Numbered from the stretch's first letter, positions 1 through 5,333 are shown. The stretch is 5,333 nucleotides of DNA from Mycobacterium sp. (GCA_025965815.1 JAOPWF010000304.1:1-5333); one strand, 5' to 3'. Program-made: numbers and translations. The notes: generated by a model not told the origin, from the sequence alone.

Positions 1-1
1 T

Positions 2-394
2 CAACTCCGCGAGATCGGCTTCATGCACAACCGGGTTCGGATGATCGTGGCGTCGTTCCTGGTCAAGGACCTGCATCTGCCCTGGCAGTGGGGAGCCCGC
101 TGGTTCCTCGAGCAACTTGTCGACGCCGACATGGCCAGCAACCAGCACGGCTGGCAGTGGTCCGCGGGCTGCGGCACCGACGCCGCGCCGTACTTCCGGG
201 TGTTCAACCCGACCACCCAGGGTGTGAAGTTCGACCCGTCGGGCGACTACGTGCGTCGATGGGTGCCCGAACTGGCCGACGTCAAAGACGTGCACAAGTT
301 GGCCGACTCCCGGCCGTCCGGTTATCCCGAGCCGATCGTCGACCACGGTCGCGAGCGCGCCGAGGCGCTGCGCCGCTACGGGAAGATCAGCTGA
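2..394 (+). CDS. phr: Deoxyribodipyrimidine photolyase, C-terminal fragment (5' end outside window)
   Basis: This is the last 130 codons of a class I DNA photolyase, an FAD enzyme that uses blue light to split cyclobutane pyrimidine dimers. The reading frame is open from base 2, so the gene starts upstream of the window. What is visible is the FAD-binding helical domain. The NRVRMIVASFLVKDL block, the GWQWSAGCGTDAAPYFR block and FNPTTQG all match the E. coli PhrB family. By alignment from memory, the Trp in LPWQW corresponds to E. coli Trp359 and the first Trp in GWQW to Trp382, two of the three electron-transfer tryptophans. The Asn in MASNQHG matches Asn378, which contacts flavin N5 and favours a photolyase over a plant-type cryptochrome. 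The third triad Trp and the antenna domain lie off the window. Stop is TGA at 392-394. A same-strand DUF2631 gene follows after 53 nt. Confidence 0.95.
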   Translation, partial: QLREIGFMHNRVRMIVASFLVKDLHLPWQWGARWFLEQLVDADMASNQHGWQWSAGCGTDAAPYFRVFNPTTQGVKFDPSGDYVRRWVPELADVKDVHKLADSRPSGYPEPIVDHGRERAEALRRYGKIS

Positions 395-427
395 GTGCGC
401 GTATGCCAGAATGTGCGCAGTTGCCAG
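395..427. repeat. Imperfect 15-nt direct repeat upstream of the DUF2631 gene
   Basis: Two copies with the pattern GTGCGC-NNN-TGCCAG lie at 395-409 and 413-427, identical at 12 of 15 positions and spaced 18 bp start to start. They fill most of the gap between the photolyase stop and the DUF2631 start. A TANNNT match (TACCGT, 431-436) follows directly. If used as a -10 element, it would start the transcript within a few bases of the GTG start. The repeat could be an operator or chance; nothing else in the sequence decides this. Confidence 0.4.
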
Positions 428-447
428 CAATACCGTGAGGAGCAGCC

Positions 448-702
448 GTGGCCAACACCGAGGTGGAACGACATACCGGCGTCGACACCGAGGACGTGCC
501 GTCCGCGAACTGGGGCTGGTCCAAGGAGAACCCGCGGCTGATCCACATCGGCGGCATCCTCGCGGCCCTGTTTCTGCTGCTGATGCTCAAGGGCAACCAC
601 GTCGGGCACGTCGAGGACTGGTTCCTGATCGGCTTCGCGGTCATCATCCTGATCGCGGTGGGCCGCGACTGGTGGCTGCGCCGCCGCGGCTGGATCAGGT
701 AA
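448..702 (+). CDS. DUF2631 family small membrane protein (Rv2876-like)
   Basis: An 84-residue protein of unknown function. Residues 1-30 are polar and acidic ([13 protein letters not shown], then [10 protein letters not shown]). A first hydrophobic helix spans about residues 31-47 ([17 protein letters not shown]). A short loop GNHVGHVED follows, then a second helix at about 58-76. It ends in a basic tail RRRGWIR, which suggests a helical hairpin with both ends in the cytoplasm. The Trp/Gly-rich N-terminal motif, two helices and RDWW-basic end resemble actinobacterial DUF2631 proteins such as M. tuberculosis Rv2876, which is somewhat longer. GTG at 448 is chosen because GAGGAG at 437-442 sits 5 nt upstream. 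It runs the same way as the photolyase gene with a 53-nt gap, so co-transcription is possible, and it converges on rlmN. No biochemical role is inferred. Confidence 0.85.
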   Translation: MANTEVERHTGVDTEDVPSANWGWSKENPRLIHIGGILAALFLLLMLKGNHVGHVEDWFLIGFAVIILIAVGRDWWLRRRGWIR

Positions 703-767
703 CGCGAAGCCCCTTCCCTAGTCGCTTCGCTCTCCCCCGCACGCGGGAGGTGCCCCCAGCCCTCCGG
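703..767. terminator. Convergent intergenic region with two inverted repeats; possible bidirectional terminator or dispersed repeat
   Basis: This 65-nt gap separates the stops of the DUF2631 gene and rlmN, which face each other. GCGAAGC (704-710) pairs perfectly with GCTTCGC (724-730), giving a 7-bp stem with a 13-nt loop. Next to it, CTCCCCCG (732-739) and CGGGAG (744-749) can form a stem of about 6 bp with a two-base bulge and a CACG loop. Neither stem is followed by a T-run on either strand, so these are not classic intrinsic terminators, although mycobacterial terminators often lack U-tracts. The block CCCCCGCACGCGGGAGGTGC looks to me like a repeat seen between genes in several mycobacteria, but that is recollection rather than a search result. 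Confidence 0.45.
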
Positions 768-1925
768 CTACCCTTCGGCCGCCAATTGGCCGCAGGCCGC
801 GGCGATTTCGCGGCCCCGGGTGTCGCGCACCGTGCAGGAGACCCCCCGTTCACGGACCCGACGCACGAATTCACGCTCCGCCGGCTTGGGACTGGCGTCC
901 CACTTGCTGCCGGGTGTCGGGTTCAGCGGGATCAGGTTCACGTGTACTAGTGGACCCAGCGCACCATGCAGACGCTTGCCCAGCAGGTCCGCCCGCCACG
1001 GCTGGTCGTTGACGTCGCGGATCAGCGCGTACTCGATGGAGACGCGGCGACCGGTGGAATCGGCGTAATACCGTGCCGCATCGAGTGCTTCGCTGATCTT
1101 CCAGCGATTGTTCACCGGGACGAGGGTGTCGCGCAGCTCATCGTCGGGGGCGTGCAGAGACAGCGCGAGGGTGACGCCGAGCCGTTCGTCGGCGAGCTTG
1201 CGGATGGCCGGCGCCAGGCCGACGGTGGACACGGTGACCGAGCGCGCCGAGATGCCGAAGCCGTGCGGTGGCGGTTCGGTGATGCGCCGCACCGCGGCCA
1301 GCACCCTGTTGTAGTTGGCCAGCGGCTCCCCCATGCCCATGAACACCACGTTCGACAGCCTCTTCCCGATGTCGCCGCCGGGGCGGCTCCTCTTCCCGAT
1401 GTCGCCGCCGGGGCGGCTCTGGCCACCCGGCCCGTCGCGCAGCGCCACCGAGGCGGCGCGCACCTGCTCGAGGATCTCCGCCGTGGACAGATTCCGGGTC
1501 AGACCGCCCTGACCGGTCGCGCAGAACGGGCAAGCCATGCCGCAGCCGGCCTGTGAGGAGATACACACCGTGTTGCGCTGCGGGTAACGCATCAGCACCG
1601 ACTCGAACGTGGTCCCGTCCACCGCGCGCCAGAGTGTCTTGCGGGTCTCGCCGGCGTCGCATTCGATGTCGCGGACCGGGCTGAGCAGGTCAGGGAACAT
1701 CGCGTCGGCCACTTGATCGCGCACCGTGGCCGGCAAGTCGGTCATCTGGTGCGGGTCGGCGATCAGGCGGCTGTAATACTGGTTGGCCAGCTGTTTGGCA
1801 CGAAACGCCGGCAAGCCGAGGTTGGCGACCGCCGCCGCGCGACCGGCTTCATCGAGGTCGGCGAGATGCCGCGGCGGCAGTGCGCGTCGCGGGGCATCAA
1901 AAACCAGGGGCAGCGGGGTGGACAT
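768..1925 (-). CDS. rlmN: Dual-specificity 23S rRNA/tRNA (adenine-C2) methyltransferase RlmN
   Basis: A 385-residue radical-SAM enzyme. In E. coli, RlmN methylates C2 of A2503 in 23S rRNA and of A37 in some tRNAs. The 4Fe-4S cysteines are C128, C132 and C135 (CGMACPFC). The two catalytic cysteines are also present: C121 in CISSQ and C378 in AAACGQL, matching E. coli C118 and C355. GMGEP (197-201), the SAM-binding motif, and SLHAPDD (256-262) follow, then the TVRDTRG motif. ATG at 1925 is preferred because the family-like N-terminus [20 protein letters not shown] begins right after it. An open frame extends to 2060 but is low-complexity and crosses the divergent promoter region. No Shine-Dalgarno is visible; GATACT about 10 nt upstream could drive a nearly leaderless transcript. 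Residues 170-189 are a duplicated decapeptide (see the repeat entry). All catalytic residues are intact, so function is probably kept. Confidence 0.95.
   Translation of the reverse strand: MSTPLPLVFDAPRRALPPRHLADLDEAGRAAAVANLGLPAFRAKQLANQYYSRLIADPHQMTDLPATVRDQVADAMFPDLLSPVRDIECDAGETRKTLWRAVDGTTFESVLMRYPQRNTVCISSQAGCGMACPFCATGQGGLTRNLSTAEILEQVRAASVALRDGPGGQSRPGGDIGKRSRPGGDIGKRLSNVVFMGMGEPLANYNRVLAAVRRITEPPPHGFGISARSVTVSTVGLAPAIRKLADERLGVTLALSLHAPDDELRDTLVPVNNRWKISEALDAARYYADSTGRRVSIEYALIRDVNDQPWRADLLGKRLHGALGPLVHVNLIPLNPTPGSKWDASPKPAEREFVRRVRERGVSCTVRDTRGREIAAACGQLAAEG
1359..1419. repeat. 30-bp perfect tandem duplication inside rlmN
   Basis: Bases 1359-1388 and 1389-1418 are identical 30-mers, with one further matching base at 1419. 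The period is exactly ten codons, so the rlmN frame is kept. It encodes [10 protein letters not shown] twice, residues 170-189. Each unit carries the inverted repeat GCCGCC-GG-GGCGGC (1374-1387 and 1404-1417), which could fold and promote replication slippage. The insert lies between the helix after the FeS loop and the [12 protein letters not shown] strand. Homologues as I recall them have only a short linker there. Confidence 0.95.
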
Positions 1926-2002
1926 TCTGTTTGTCAGTATCTCATCCGCAGATGGCCGATATTGATTGGACGAACCGCGCGCGGCGCCAGCACGATGGAC
2001 TG
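1926..2002. promoter_or_regulatory. Divergent promoter region between rlmN and the EamA gene
   Basis: These 77 nt separate the two divergent starts and should hold both promoters. Toward rlmN (- strand), GATACT (1936-1941 in reverse) ends about 10 nt before the ATG and resembles a SigA -10, implying a leader of only a few bases. Toward the EamA gene, TTGTCA (1931-1936) is a fair -35 but no well-spaced -10 follows; GATATT at 1958-1963 is 21 nt away, which is too far for a standard promoter. The individual elements are tentative. That the region is promoter-bearing follows from the gene layout. Confidence 0.4.
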
Positions 2003-2983
2003 ATGGCCCTGCCCTCGATGCCGGTGCGGACGGCGTCCTCACTGACGTTCTTCTATGCACTGGGTTATCCGATTGGCGCGCTTGCGGTCTCAGCGATGTC
2101 GCCGATGGCGGTGCTGGTATTCCGGTTCGGGCTGGCCGCCGCGATCCTGGGCGGCTGGGGAGTGCTGGCCGGCGTGAACTGGCCGACCGGGCGAACGCTG
2201 GCCCACGTGCTGGTCAGCGGCCTGCTGGCGCAGGGAGTGCAGTTCGTCTGCCTGTACCTGGCGCTGCTGCACGGCGCCCCCGCGGTGCTCGGCGCGGTGG
2301 TGATCTCGATGAACCCGGTGGTGACGGCGGTGCTGGTCGCAGTGGTGCTGGGCGAGCGGCTGACCTGGAAGCGGGTCGCGGCGCTGATCCTCGGCGTGAT
2401 CGCGGTGCTTGCGGCCTGCGCCGGGCGACTGATGAAGGTCGGCGGCATCGATCTGACCCTGCTGCTGCTCGTGATCGCCCTGCTGAGTGTCGCGGCCGGC
2501 GGCGTCTACCAGCAGCGGTTCTGCTCGGGTGTTGACTTCCGGGCGACCGCGGCGCTGCAGAACGCCGCGTGCATCGCCCCCGTGGTGATGCTCGCCGCCG
2601 TGATGCCGTTGACGGTGGCCCACCCATGGAAGGCCGTGGGCGCGGTGGCCGCCGTGGTGCTGCTCAACGCGACGCTGTGCATGACGATGTACGTGCGGGC
2701 GATCAACAACTACGGGGCCGCGGCGGTGGCGATGCTGTTCGCGGTCATTCCCGCCGTCGCGGGACTGTTGTCATGGCTGATGCTGGGGCAGCGGCCCGAC
2801 ATCGGGATCGCCGTCGGCCTGGTGGTCGGCGCGGCGGCGTGCTGGCTCAACAGTCTTGGCTCTTCGCGCAAGCGCTCATCGCGGCGCCGCGTCTCAGGCC
2901 AGCAGCGTCAGGACGATCCAGGTGGCGACGGCCGAGGGCAACACCGAGTCGAGGCGGTCCATCAGTCCCCCGTGACCCGGTAG
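2003..2983 (+). CDS. EamA/DMT-superfamily transporter, ten transmembrane helices
   Basis: A 326-residue inner-membrane protein of the drug/metabolite transporter superfamily (EamA family). Members export or import amino acids, nucleotide bases or other small metabolites; the substrate here cannot be told. Ten hydrophobic segments are visible, at about residues 13-31, 34-55, 65-85, 92-116, 124-141, 149-168, 182-204, 211-230, 238-260 and 266-284. Two EamA repeats show: the first has [20 protein letters not shown] (102-121), the second [19 protein letters not shown] (247-265), where the usual LGE is LGQ. Residues 285-326 are a hydrophilic Arg/Ser/Gln-rich tail absent from typical relatives. From residue 298 on, it is encoded antisense to the end of cdsA. 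ATG 2003 sits just before helix 1; ATG 2018 and an in-frame ATG at 1952 are alternatives, and none has a strong Shine-Dalgarno. It is flanked by genes on the opposite strand, so it is probably a single-gene transcript. Confidence 0.9.
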   Translation: MALPSMPVRTASSLTFFYALGYPIGALAVSAMSPMAVLVFRFGLAAAILGGWGVLAGVNWPTGRTLAHVLVSGLLAQGVQFVCLYLALLHGAPAVLGAVVISMNPVVTAVLVAVVLGERLTWKRVAALILGVIAVLAACAGRLMKVGGIDLTLLLLVIALLSVAAGGVYQQRFCSGVDFRATAALQNAACIAPVVMLAAVMPLTVAHPWKAVGAVAAVVLLNATLCMTMYVRAINNYGAAAVAMLFAVIPAVAGLLSWLMLGQRPDIGIAVGLVVGAAACWLNSLGSSRKRSSRRRVSGQQRQDDPGGDGRGQHRVEAVHQSPVTR

Positions 2984-3856
2984 CAGGGTGCCCATGTCCT
3001 TGATGCCCAGATCGCGTTTCACCTGGGATTCCACCAGGTCGCCGAGCGTCCCGGTGATGACCAGCATCAGGCCGAGCGGCACACCGACCCACGCCGGCTT
3101 GTCCAGCAGGAACGTCACCGCCAGCACCGACGCGGTGATCCCGAAGACCAGCGAGCCGCACAGCCCCTCCCAGGACTTCTTCGGGCTGATCGCCGGAACC
3201 ATTGGGTGCTTGCCGAACAGCACGCCGGCCGCGTAGCCGCCGATATCGGAGAACGCCACACCGAGCATCAGGCAGAACACCCGGCCGGCGCCGTCCGCGG
3301 GATAGATCAGCAGAACACCGAACGCGCCGAACAACGGAATCCACGCGGCGAGGAAGATCGTCACCGACACATCGCGCAGGTAGTTGGCGGGCGGATGTTT
3401 GAGGCCGCCGCTGAGCAGCCGCCAGATCAGGCAGAGCACCACGGTGCCGCCGAACCCGCCGAGTGCTCCGGCCGGCCCGAACGGCCAGGTCAGCCAGATC
3501 ATGGCTTGGCCGCCGACGAGCAACGGGATGATGGGGATGGCGAAGCCCGCGGCGCGCAGCCTGCGCACCACCTCGTGGGTGGCGACGATCATCGCCGCCG
3601 CGACGACGCCGATCCACACATACGGTGCGAACAGCAGGATGGCGATGACGCCTCCGCCGAGCAACGCCCCCACGGCGATGGCGGCGGGCAGGTTGCGGCC
3701 GGCCCGCGACGCCTTCTTCGCGTCTGCAGCGGCCTGTTCGGCCGACGGCTGATCGGAGGGTGCTGGGTGTCGCCGGCCAGGCGGCTCCGGGCTGCCTACC
3801 CCGCCGGTGGGGCCGGTCTCGGTGTCTGCCACTGAAGTGGGTCGCTGAGCGGTCAC
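2894..3856 (-). CDS. cdsA: Phosphatidate cytidylyltransferase (CDP-diacylglycerol synthase) CdsA
   Basis: This 320-residue integral membrane enzyme makes CDP-diacylglycerol from CTP and phosphatidic acid, the precursor of cardiolipin, phosphatidylinositol and (in mycobacteria) PIMs. The CTP-transferase signature is complete at residues 277-303: S277, K280-R281, K286-D287, the PGHGG run with H295, then D300-R301 and D303. The upstream SDIGGYAAG (203-211) and SPKKSWEG (224-231) motifs are also conserved. About eight hydrophobic segments occupy residues 57-320. Residues 1-54 are a Pro/Ala/Glu-rich soluble extension, as in other mycobacterial CdsA proteins. The GTG start overlaps the frr TAG stop by one base (TAGTG). 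GGAGG at 3861-3865, inside the last codons of frr, sits 4 nt upstream, so translation is probably coupled. The 3' end faces the EamA gene and is overlapped by it for 90 nt. Confidence 0.96.
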   Translation of the reverse strand: MTAQRPTSVADTETGPTGGVGSPEPPGRRHPAPSDQPSAEQAAADAKKASRAGRNLPAAIAVGALLGGGVIAILLFAPYVWIGVVAAAMIVATHEVVRRLRAAGFAIPIIPLLVGGQAMIWLTWPFGPAGALGGFGGTVVLCLIWRLLSGGLKHPPANYLRDVSVTIFLAAWIPLFGAFGVLLIYPADGAGRVFCLMLGVAFSDIGGYAAGVLFGKHPMVPAISPKKSWEGLCGSLVFGITASVLAVTFLLDKPAWVGVPLGLMLVITGTLGDLVESQVKRDLGIKDMGTLLPGHGGLMDRLDSVLPSAVATWIVLTLLA

Positions 3857-4413
3857 TAGACCTCCAGCAGCTCGCCTTCTTTGTGTTTGACCAGGTCTTC
3901 GATCTGGCTGACGTACTGGTGGGTGGTCTTGTCGAGGTCCTTTTCGGCGCGGCCCACTTCGTCGTCACCGGCTTCGCCGTCCTTGCGGATGCGGCCCAGC
4001 TCCTCCATCGCCTTGCGACGGATGTTGCGCACCGAGACCTTCGCGTCCTCGCCCTTGGACTTGGCCTGCTTGACCAGGTCGCGTCGCCGCTCCTCGGTCA
4101 GCTGCGGCACCGCGATCCGGATCAGCGTGCCGTCGTTGGTCGGGTTCACACCGAGGTCCGAATTGCGGATCGCATTCTCGATGGGCCCGAGCTGGGACGT
4201 CTCGTACGGCTTGATGACCACCAGGCGCGCCTCGGGCACGTTGATGCTCGACAGCTGGGTGATGGGCGTCGCGGAGCCGTAGTAGTCGACCACGATGCGC
4301 GAAAACATGCCTGGATTGGCCCTGCCGGTCCGGATCGACGACAAGTCGTCACGTGCCACCGACACAGCCTTCTCCATTTTCTCTTCGGCATCGAAGAGAG
4401 CCTCGTCGATCAC
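3856..4413 (-). CDS. frr: Ribosome recycling factor
   Basis: A 185-residue ribosome recycling factor, the usual family length. With EF-G it splits post-termination ribosomes into subunits in the cytoplasm, and it is essential in most bacteria. The N-terminal helix carries [13 protein letters not shown] (residues 23-35), the most conserved block. Domain II includes [20 protein letters not shown] (49-68). The long C-terminal helices hold [14 protein letters not shown] (105-118) and [11 protein letters not shown] (125-135), rich in the Arg residues that contact rRNA. The GTG start at 4413 is supported by a GGGAGGA Shine-Dalgarno about 4 nt upstream. The start is 11 nt after the pyrH stop and the stop overlaps the cdsA start, so this is the middle gene of a tight operon. 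Confidence 0.98.
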   Translation of the reverse strand: MIDEALFDAEEKMEKAVSVARDDLSSIRTGRANPGMFSRIVVDYYGSATPITQLSSINVPEARLVVIKPYETSQLGPIENAIRNSDLGVNPTNDGTLIRIAVPQLTEERRRDLVKQAKSKGEDAKVSVRNIRRKAMEELGRIRKDGEAGDDEVGRAEKDLDKTTHQYVSQIEDLVKHKEGELLEV

Positions 4414-4424
4414 GGCGTCCTCCC

Positions 4425-5219
4425 TCAGGTGGTGACCAGTGTTCCGATCTTCTCACCTGCGACCGCTCGCGCGATATTGCCATCGGTGAGGAGATTGAAC
4501 ACCAGGATGGGCATGCCGTTGTCCATGCACAGACTGAAGGCGGTGGCGTCGGCCACCCGCAGGCCGCGGTCGATGACCTCGCGATGGGTGATCGCGGTGA
4601 GCAACTCGGCGTCGGGATTCTCTCTGGGGTCGTCGGTGAAGACCCCGTCGACGGCCTTGGCCATCAGGACCACCTCGGCGCCGATCTCGAGTGCGCGCTG
4701 CGCGGCGGTGGTGTCGGTGGAGAAGTACGGCAGGCCCATGCCGGCCCCGAAGATGACCACGCGCCCCTTCTCCAGGTGCCGCCGCGCCCGCAGCGGGATG
4801 TAGGGCTCGGCGACCTGGCCCATCGTGATGGCGGTCTGCACCCGGGTGGCAATGCCTTCCTTCTCCAGGAAGTCTTGCAGCGCAAGGCTGTTCATAACCG
4901 TGCCGAGCATGCCCATGTAATCCGAGCGGGTGCGTTCCATGCCACGCTGCTGCAACTGCGCGCCGCGGAAGAAGTTGCCGCCACCGATCACCACGGCCAC
5001 CTGGACGCCGGTGCGCACCACCTCGGCGATCTGGCGGGCCACCAGGGCCACCACGTCGGGATCGAGGCCGACCTCGCCACCACCGAACATCTCGCCACCG
5101 AGCTTGAGCAACACCCGGGTGTACTTCGGCCGGAATTTGGGCGCCCAGAGCGCCGGCGACGGGTCCTGCGGAGACGATGCGTCGGCGCCGTTGGTGCTTT
5201 TCGGCTCCGGCTCCGCCAT
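4425..5219 (-). CDS. pyrH: Uridylate kinase (UMP kinase) PyrH
   Basis: A 264-residue UMP kinase that phosphorylates UMP to UDP with ATP, the committed step toward UTP and CTP. It is cytoplasmic, of the amino-acid-kinase fold, hexameric in known homologues and typically GTP-activated and UTP-inhibited. Visible motifs are [10 protein letters not shown] (39-48, phosphate-binding Lys39), GGGNFFRG (79-86), [13 protein letters not shown] (98-110, UMP site), [14 protein letters not shown] (157-170) and [14 protein letters not shown] (186-199, ATP site). Residues 1-30 form a Pro/Ser-rich extension absent from E. coli PyrH but found in mycobacterial PyrH, which has about 260 residues. ATG 5219 has GAGGAG 4 nt upstream, and no other start codon lies upstream in frame nearby. 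It is first in the pyrH-frr-cdsA cluster and is preceded by an unusual structured leader. Confidence 0.98.
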   Translation of the reverse strand: MAEPEPKSTNGADASSPQDPSPALWAPKFRPKYTRVLLKLGGEMFGGGEVGLDPDVVALVARQIAEVVRTGVQVAVVIGGGNFFRGAQLQQRGMERTRSDYMGMLGTVMNSLALQDFLEKEGIATRVQTAITMGQVAEPYIPLRARRHLEKGRVVIFGAGMGLPYFSTDTTAAQRALEIGAEVVLMAKAVDGVFTDDPRENPDAELLTAITHREVIDRGLRVADATAFSLCMDNGMPILVFNLLTDGNIARAVAGEKIGTLVTT

Positions 5220-5221
5220 CA

Positions 5222-5239
5222 GACTCCTCGGACTCCTCG
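5222..5239 (-). promoter_or_regulatory. Duplicated Shine-Dalgarno block of pyrH (9-bp tandem repeat)
   Basis: The + strand 9-mer GACTCCTCG occurs twice in direct contact, at 5222-5230 and 5231-5239. On the coding strand each copy holds GAGGAG. The proximal one (5224-5229) is 4 nt from the pyrH ATG and is the usable ribosome binding site. The distal one (5233-5238) is 13 nt away, too far for normal use at this start. Confidence 0.75.
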
Positions 5240-5242
5240 CAT

Positions 5243-5280
5243 GAGACAGCCGTCCGGACCACCCCCGGGACGGCAGTCTC
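5243..5280 (-). promoter_or_regulatory. Imperfect 13-bp hairpin in the pyrH leader
   Basis: The + strand arms GAGACAGCCGTCC (5243-5255) and GGACGGCAGTCTC (5268-5280) pair at 12 of 13 positions, with a single A·A mismatch and a 12-nt loop. The stem ends 23 nt before the pyrH start and directly borders the duplicated Shine-Dalgarno block. No T-run follows it on either strand. It could be a leader structure controlling pyrH, a 5' stabiliser, or a U-less terminator of a gene further upstream. The pairing is plain; the role is inference. Confidence 0.65.
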
Positions 5281-5281
5281 C

Positions 5282-5309
5282 ATCCTGCCTCATAGCGACA
5301 TCACAGCAA
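5282..5309 (-). promoter_or_regulatory. Possible pyrH operon promoter
   Basis: On the coding strand, TTGCTG (5304-5309 in reverse) and CAGGAT (5282-5287 in reverse) are 16 nt apart, a plausible but weak SigA-like pair. It would start transcription at or just inside the hairpin at 5243-5280, so the message would begin with that structure. CAGGAT is a poor match to the mycobacterial TANNNT -10, and the operon may instead be read from further upstream. Confidence 0.2.
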
Positions 5310-5333
5310 TGCCGGGGGTGGGGGCGTGTTGGC

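Noticed and set aside
781..790. 10-bp palindrome GCCAATTGGC
   Set aside because: It lies in the coding end of rlmN and encodes the conserved CGQLAA region, so codon constraint and chance explain it.
1359..1419. CRISPR-like repeat
   Set aside because: There are only two units in direct contact with no spacers, inside a coding gene.
966..1556. + strand 196-codon frame opposite rlmN
   Set aside because: It is antisense to conserved radical-SAM coding sequence, with no Shine-Dalgarno or domain, and includes the tandem repeat read backwards.
1880..2002. Longer N-terminus for the EamA protein (ATG 1880 or 1952)
   Set aside because: ATG 1880 would lie inside rlmN and both extensions are hydrophilic and unlike the family. 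Helix 1 begins shortly after ATG 2003.
1926..2060. N-terminal extension of RlmN by 45 residues
   Set aside because: The added residues are low-complexity and would cross the divergent promoter and the start of the EamA gene. Family homology begins right after the ATG at 1925.
2847..3968. - strand 373-codon frame over cdsA
   Set aside because: It is a different frame of the same strand as cdsA, very rich in Arg/Gly/Ala and without family motifs, whereas the cdsA frame has the full signature and membrane pattern.
3760..4803. Long + strand open frame of 347 codons opposite frr and pyrH
   Set aside because: It is antisense to two unmistakable essential genes. Open antisense frames of this length are expected in high-GC coding DNA, and its product shows no recognisable domain.
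4453..5283. - strand 276-codon frame over pyrH starting at an upstream ATG
   Set aside because: It is an out-of-frame shadow of pyrH with low-complexity Arg/Gly/His composition. The pyrH frame carries every UMP kinase motif.
1..5333. Mobile element, prophage, defence or biosynthetic system
   Set aside because: No transposase, integrase, terminal repeats, toxin-antitoxin or cluster enzymes are visible. All genes are assigned to chromosomal housekeeping or common membrane families.

Overview
The window comes from a high-GC actinobacterium, almost certainly a Mycobacterium/Mycolicibacterium species. The predicted PyrH, Frr and CdsA proteins closely resemble their mycobacterial homologues as I recall them. 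The local order pyrH-frr-cdsA-(…)-rlmN, with a small DUF2631 membrane protein beyond rlmN, matches the M. tuberculosis pyrH/frr/cdsA region in outline. This assignment comes from recognising the proteins, not from a search. The non-coding gaps are all short, and no stretch over 300 bases lacks a gene.

Layout from left to right: (1) the 3' end of a class I DNA photolyase gene on the + strand, cut by the window edge; (2) a small two-helix DUF2631 membrane protein on the + strand, preceded by an imperfect 15-nt direct repeat; (3) a 65-nt convergent intergenic region with two inverted repeats; (4) rlmN on the - strand, a radical-SAM rRNA/tRNA adenosine methyltransferase carrying an in-frame 30-bp tandem duplication; (5) a 77-nt divergent promoter region; (6) a ten-helix EamA/DMT-family transporter on the + strand, whose last 90 nt lie antisense to the 3' end of cdsA; (7) the compact - strand cluster pyrH-frr-cdsA, reading right to left, with gaps of 11 nt and a 1-nt stop/start overlap; (8) a structured pyrH leader with a long imperfect hairpin, a duplicated Shine-Dalgarno block and a possible 24-codon upstream ORF whose stop overlaps the pyrH start.

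The pyrH-frr-cdsA cluster joins pyrimidine nucleotide supply (UMP to UDP), ribosome recycling and CDP-diacylglycerol synthesis. These are three housekeeping steps commonly clustered in bacteria. RlmN adds translation-fidelity RNA modification nearby. The photolyase, DUF2631 and EamA genes are unrelated accessory or housekeeping neighbours.

I see no mobile element, CRISPR array, tRNA/rRNA or defence cassette. The notable signals are small-scale: the RlmN tandem insertion, the structured pyrH leader, the hairpin-rich convergent spacer and the EamA/cdsA antisense overlap.
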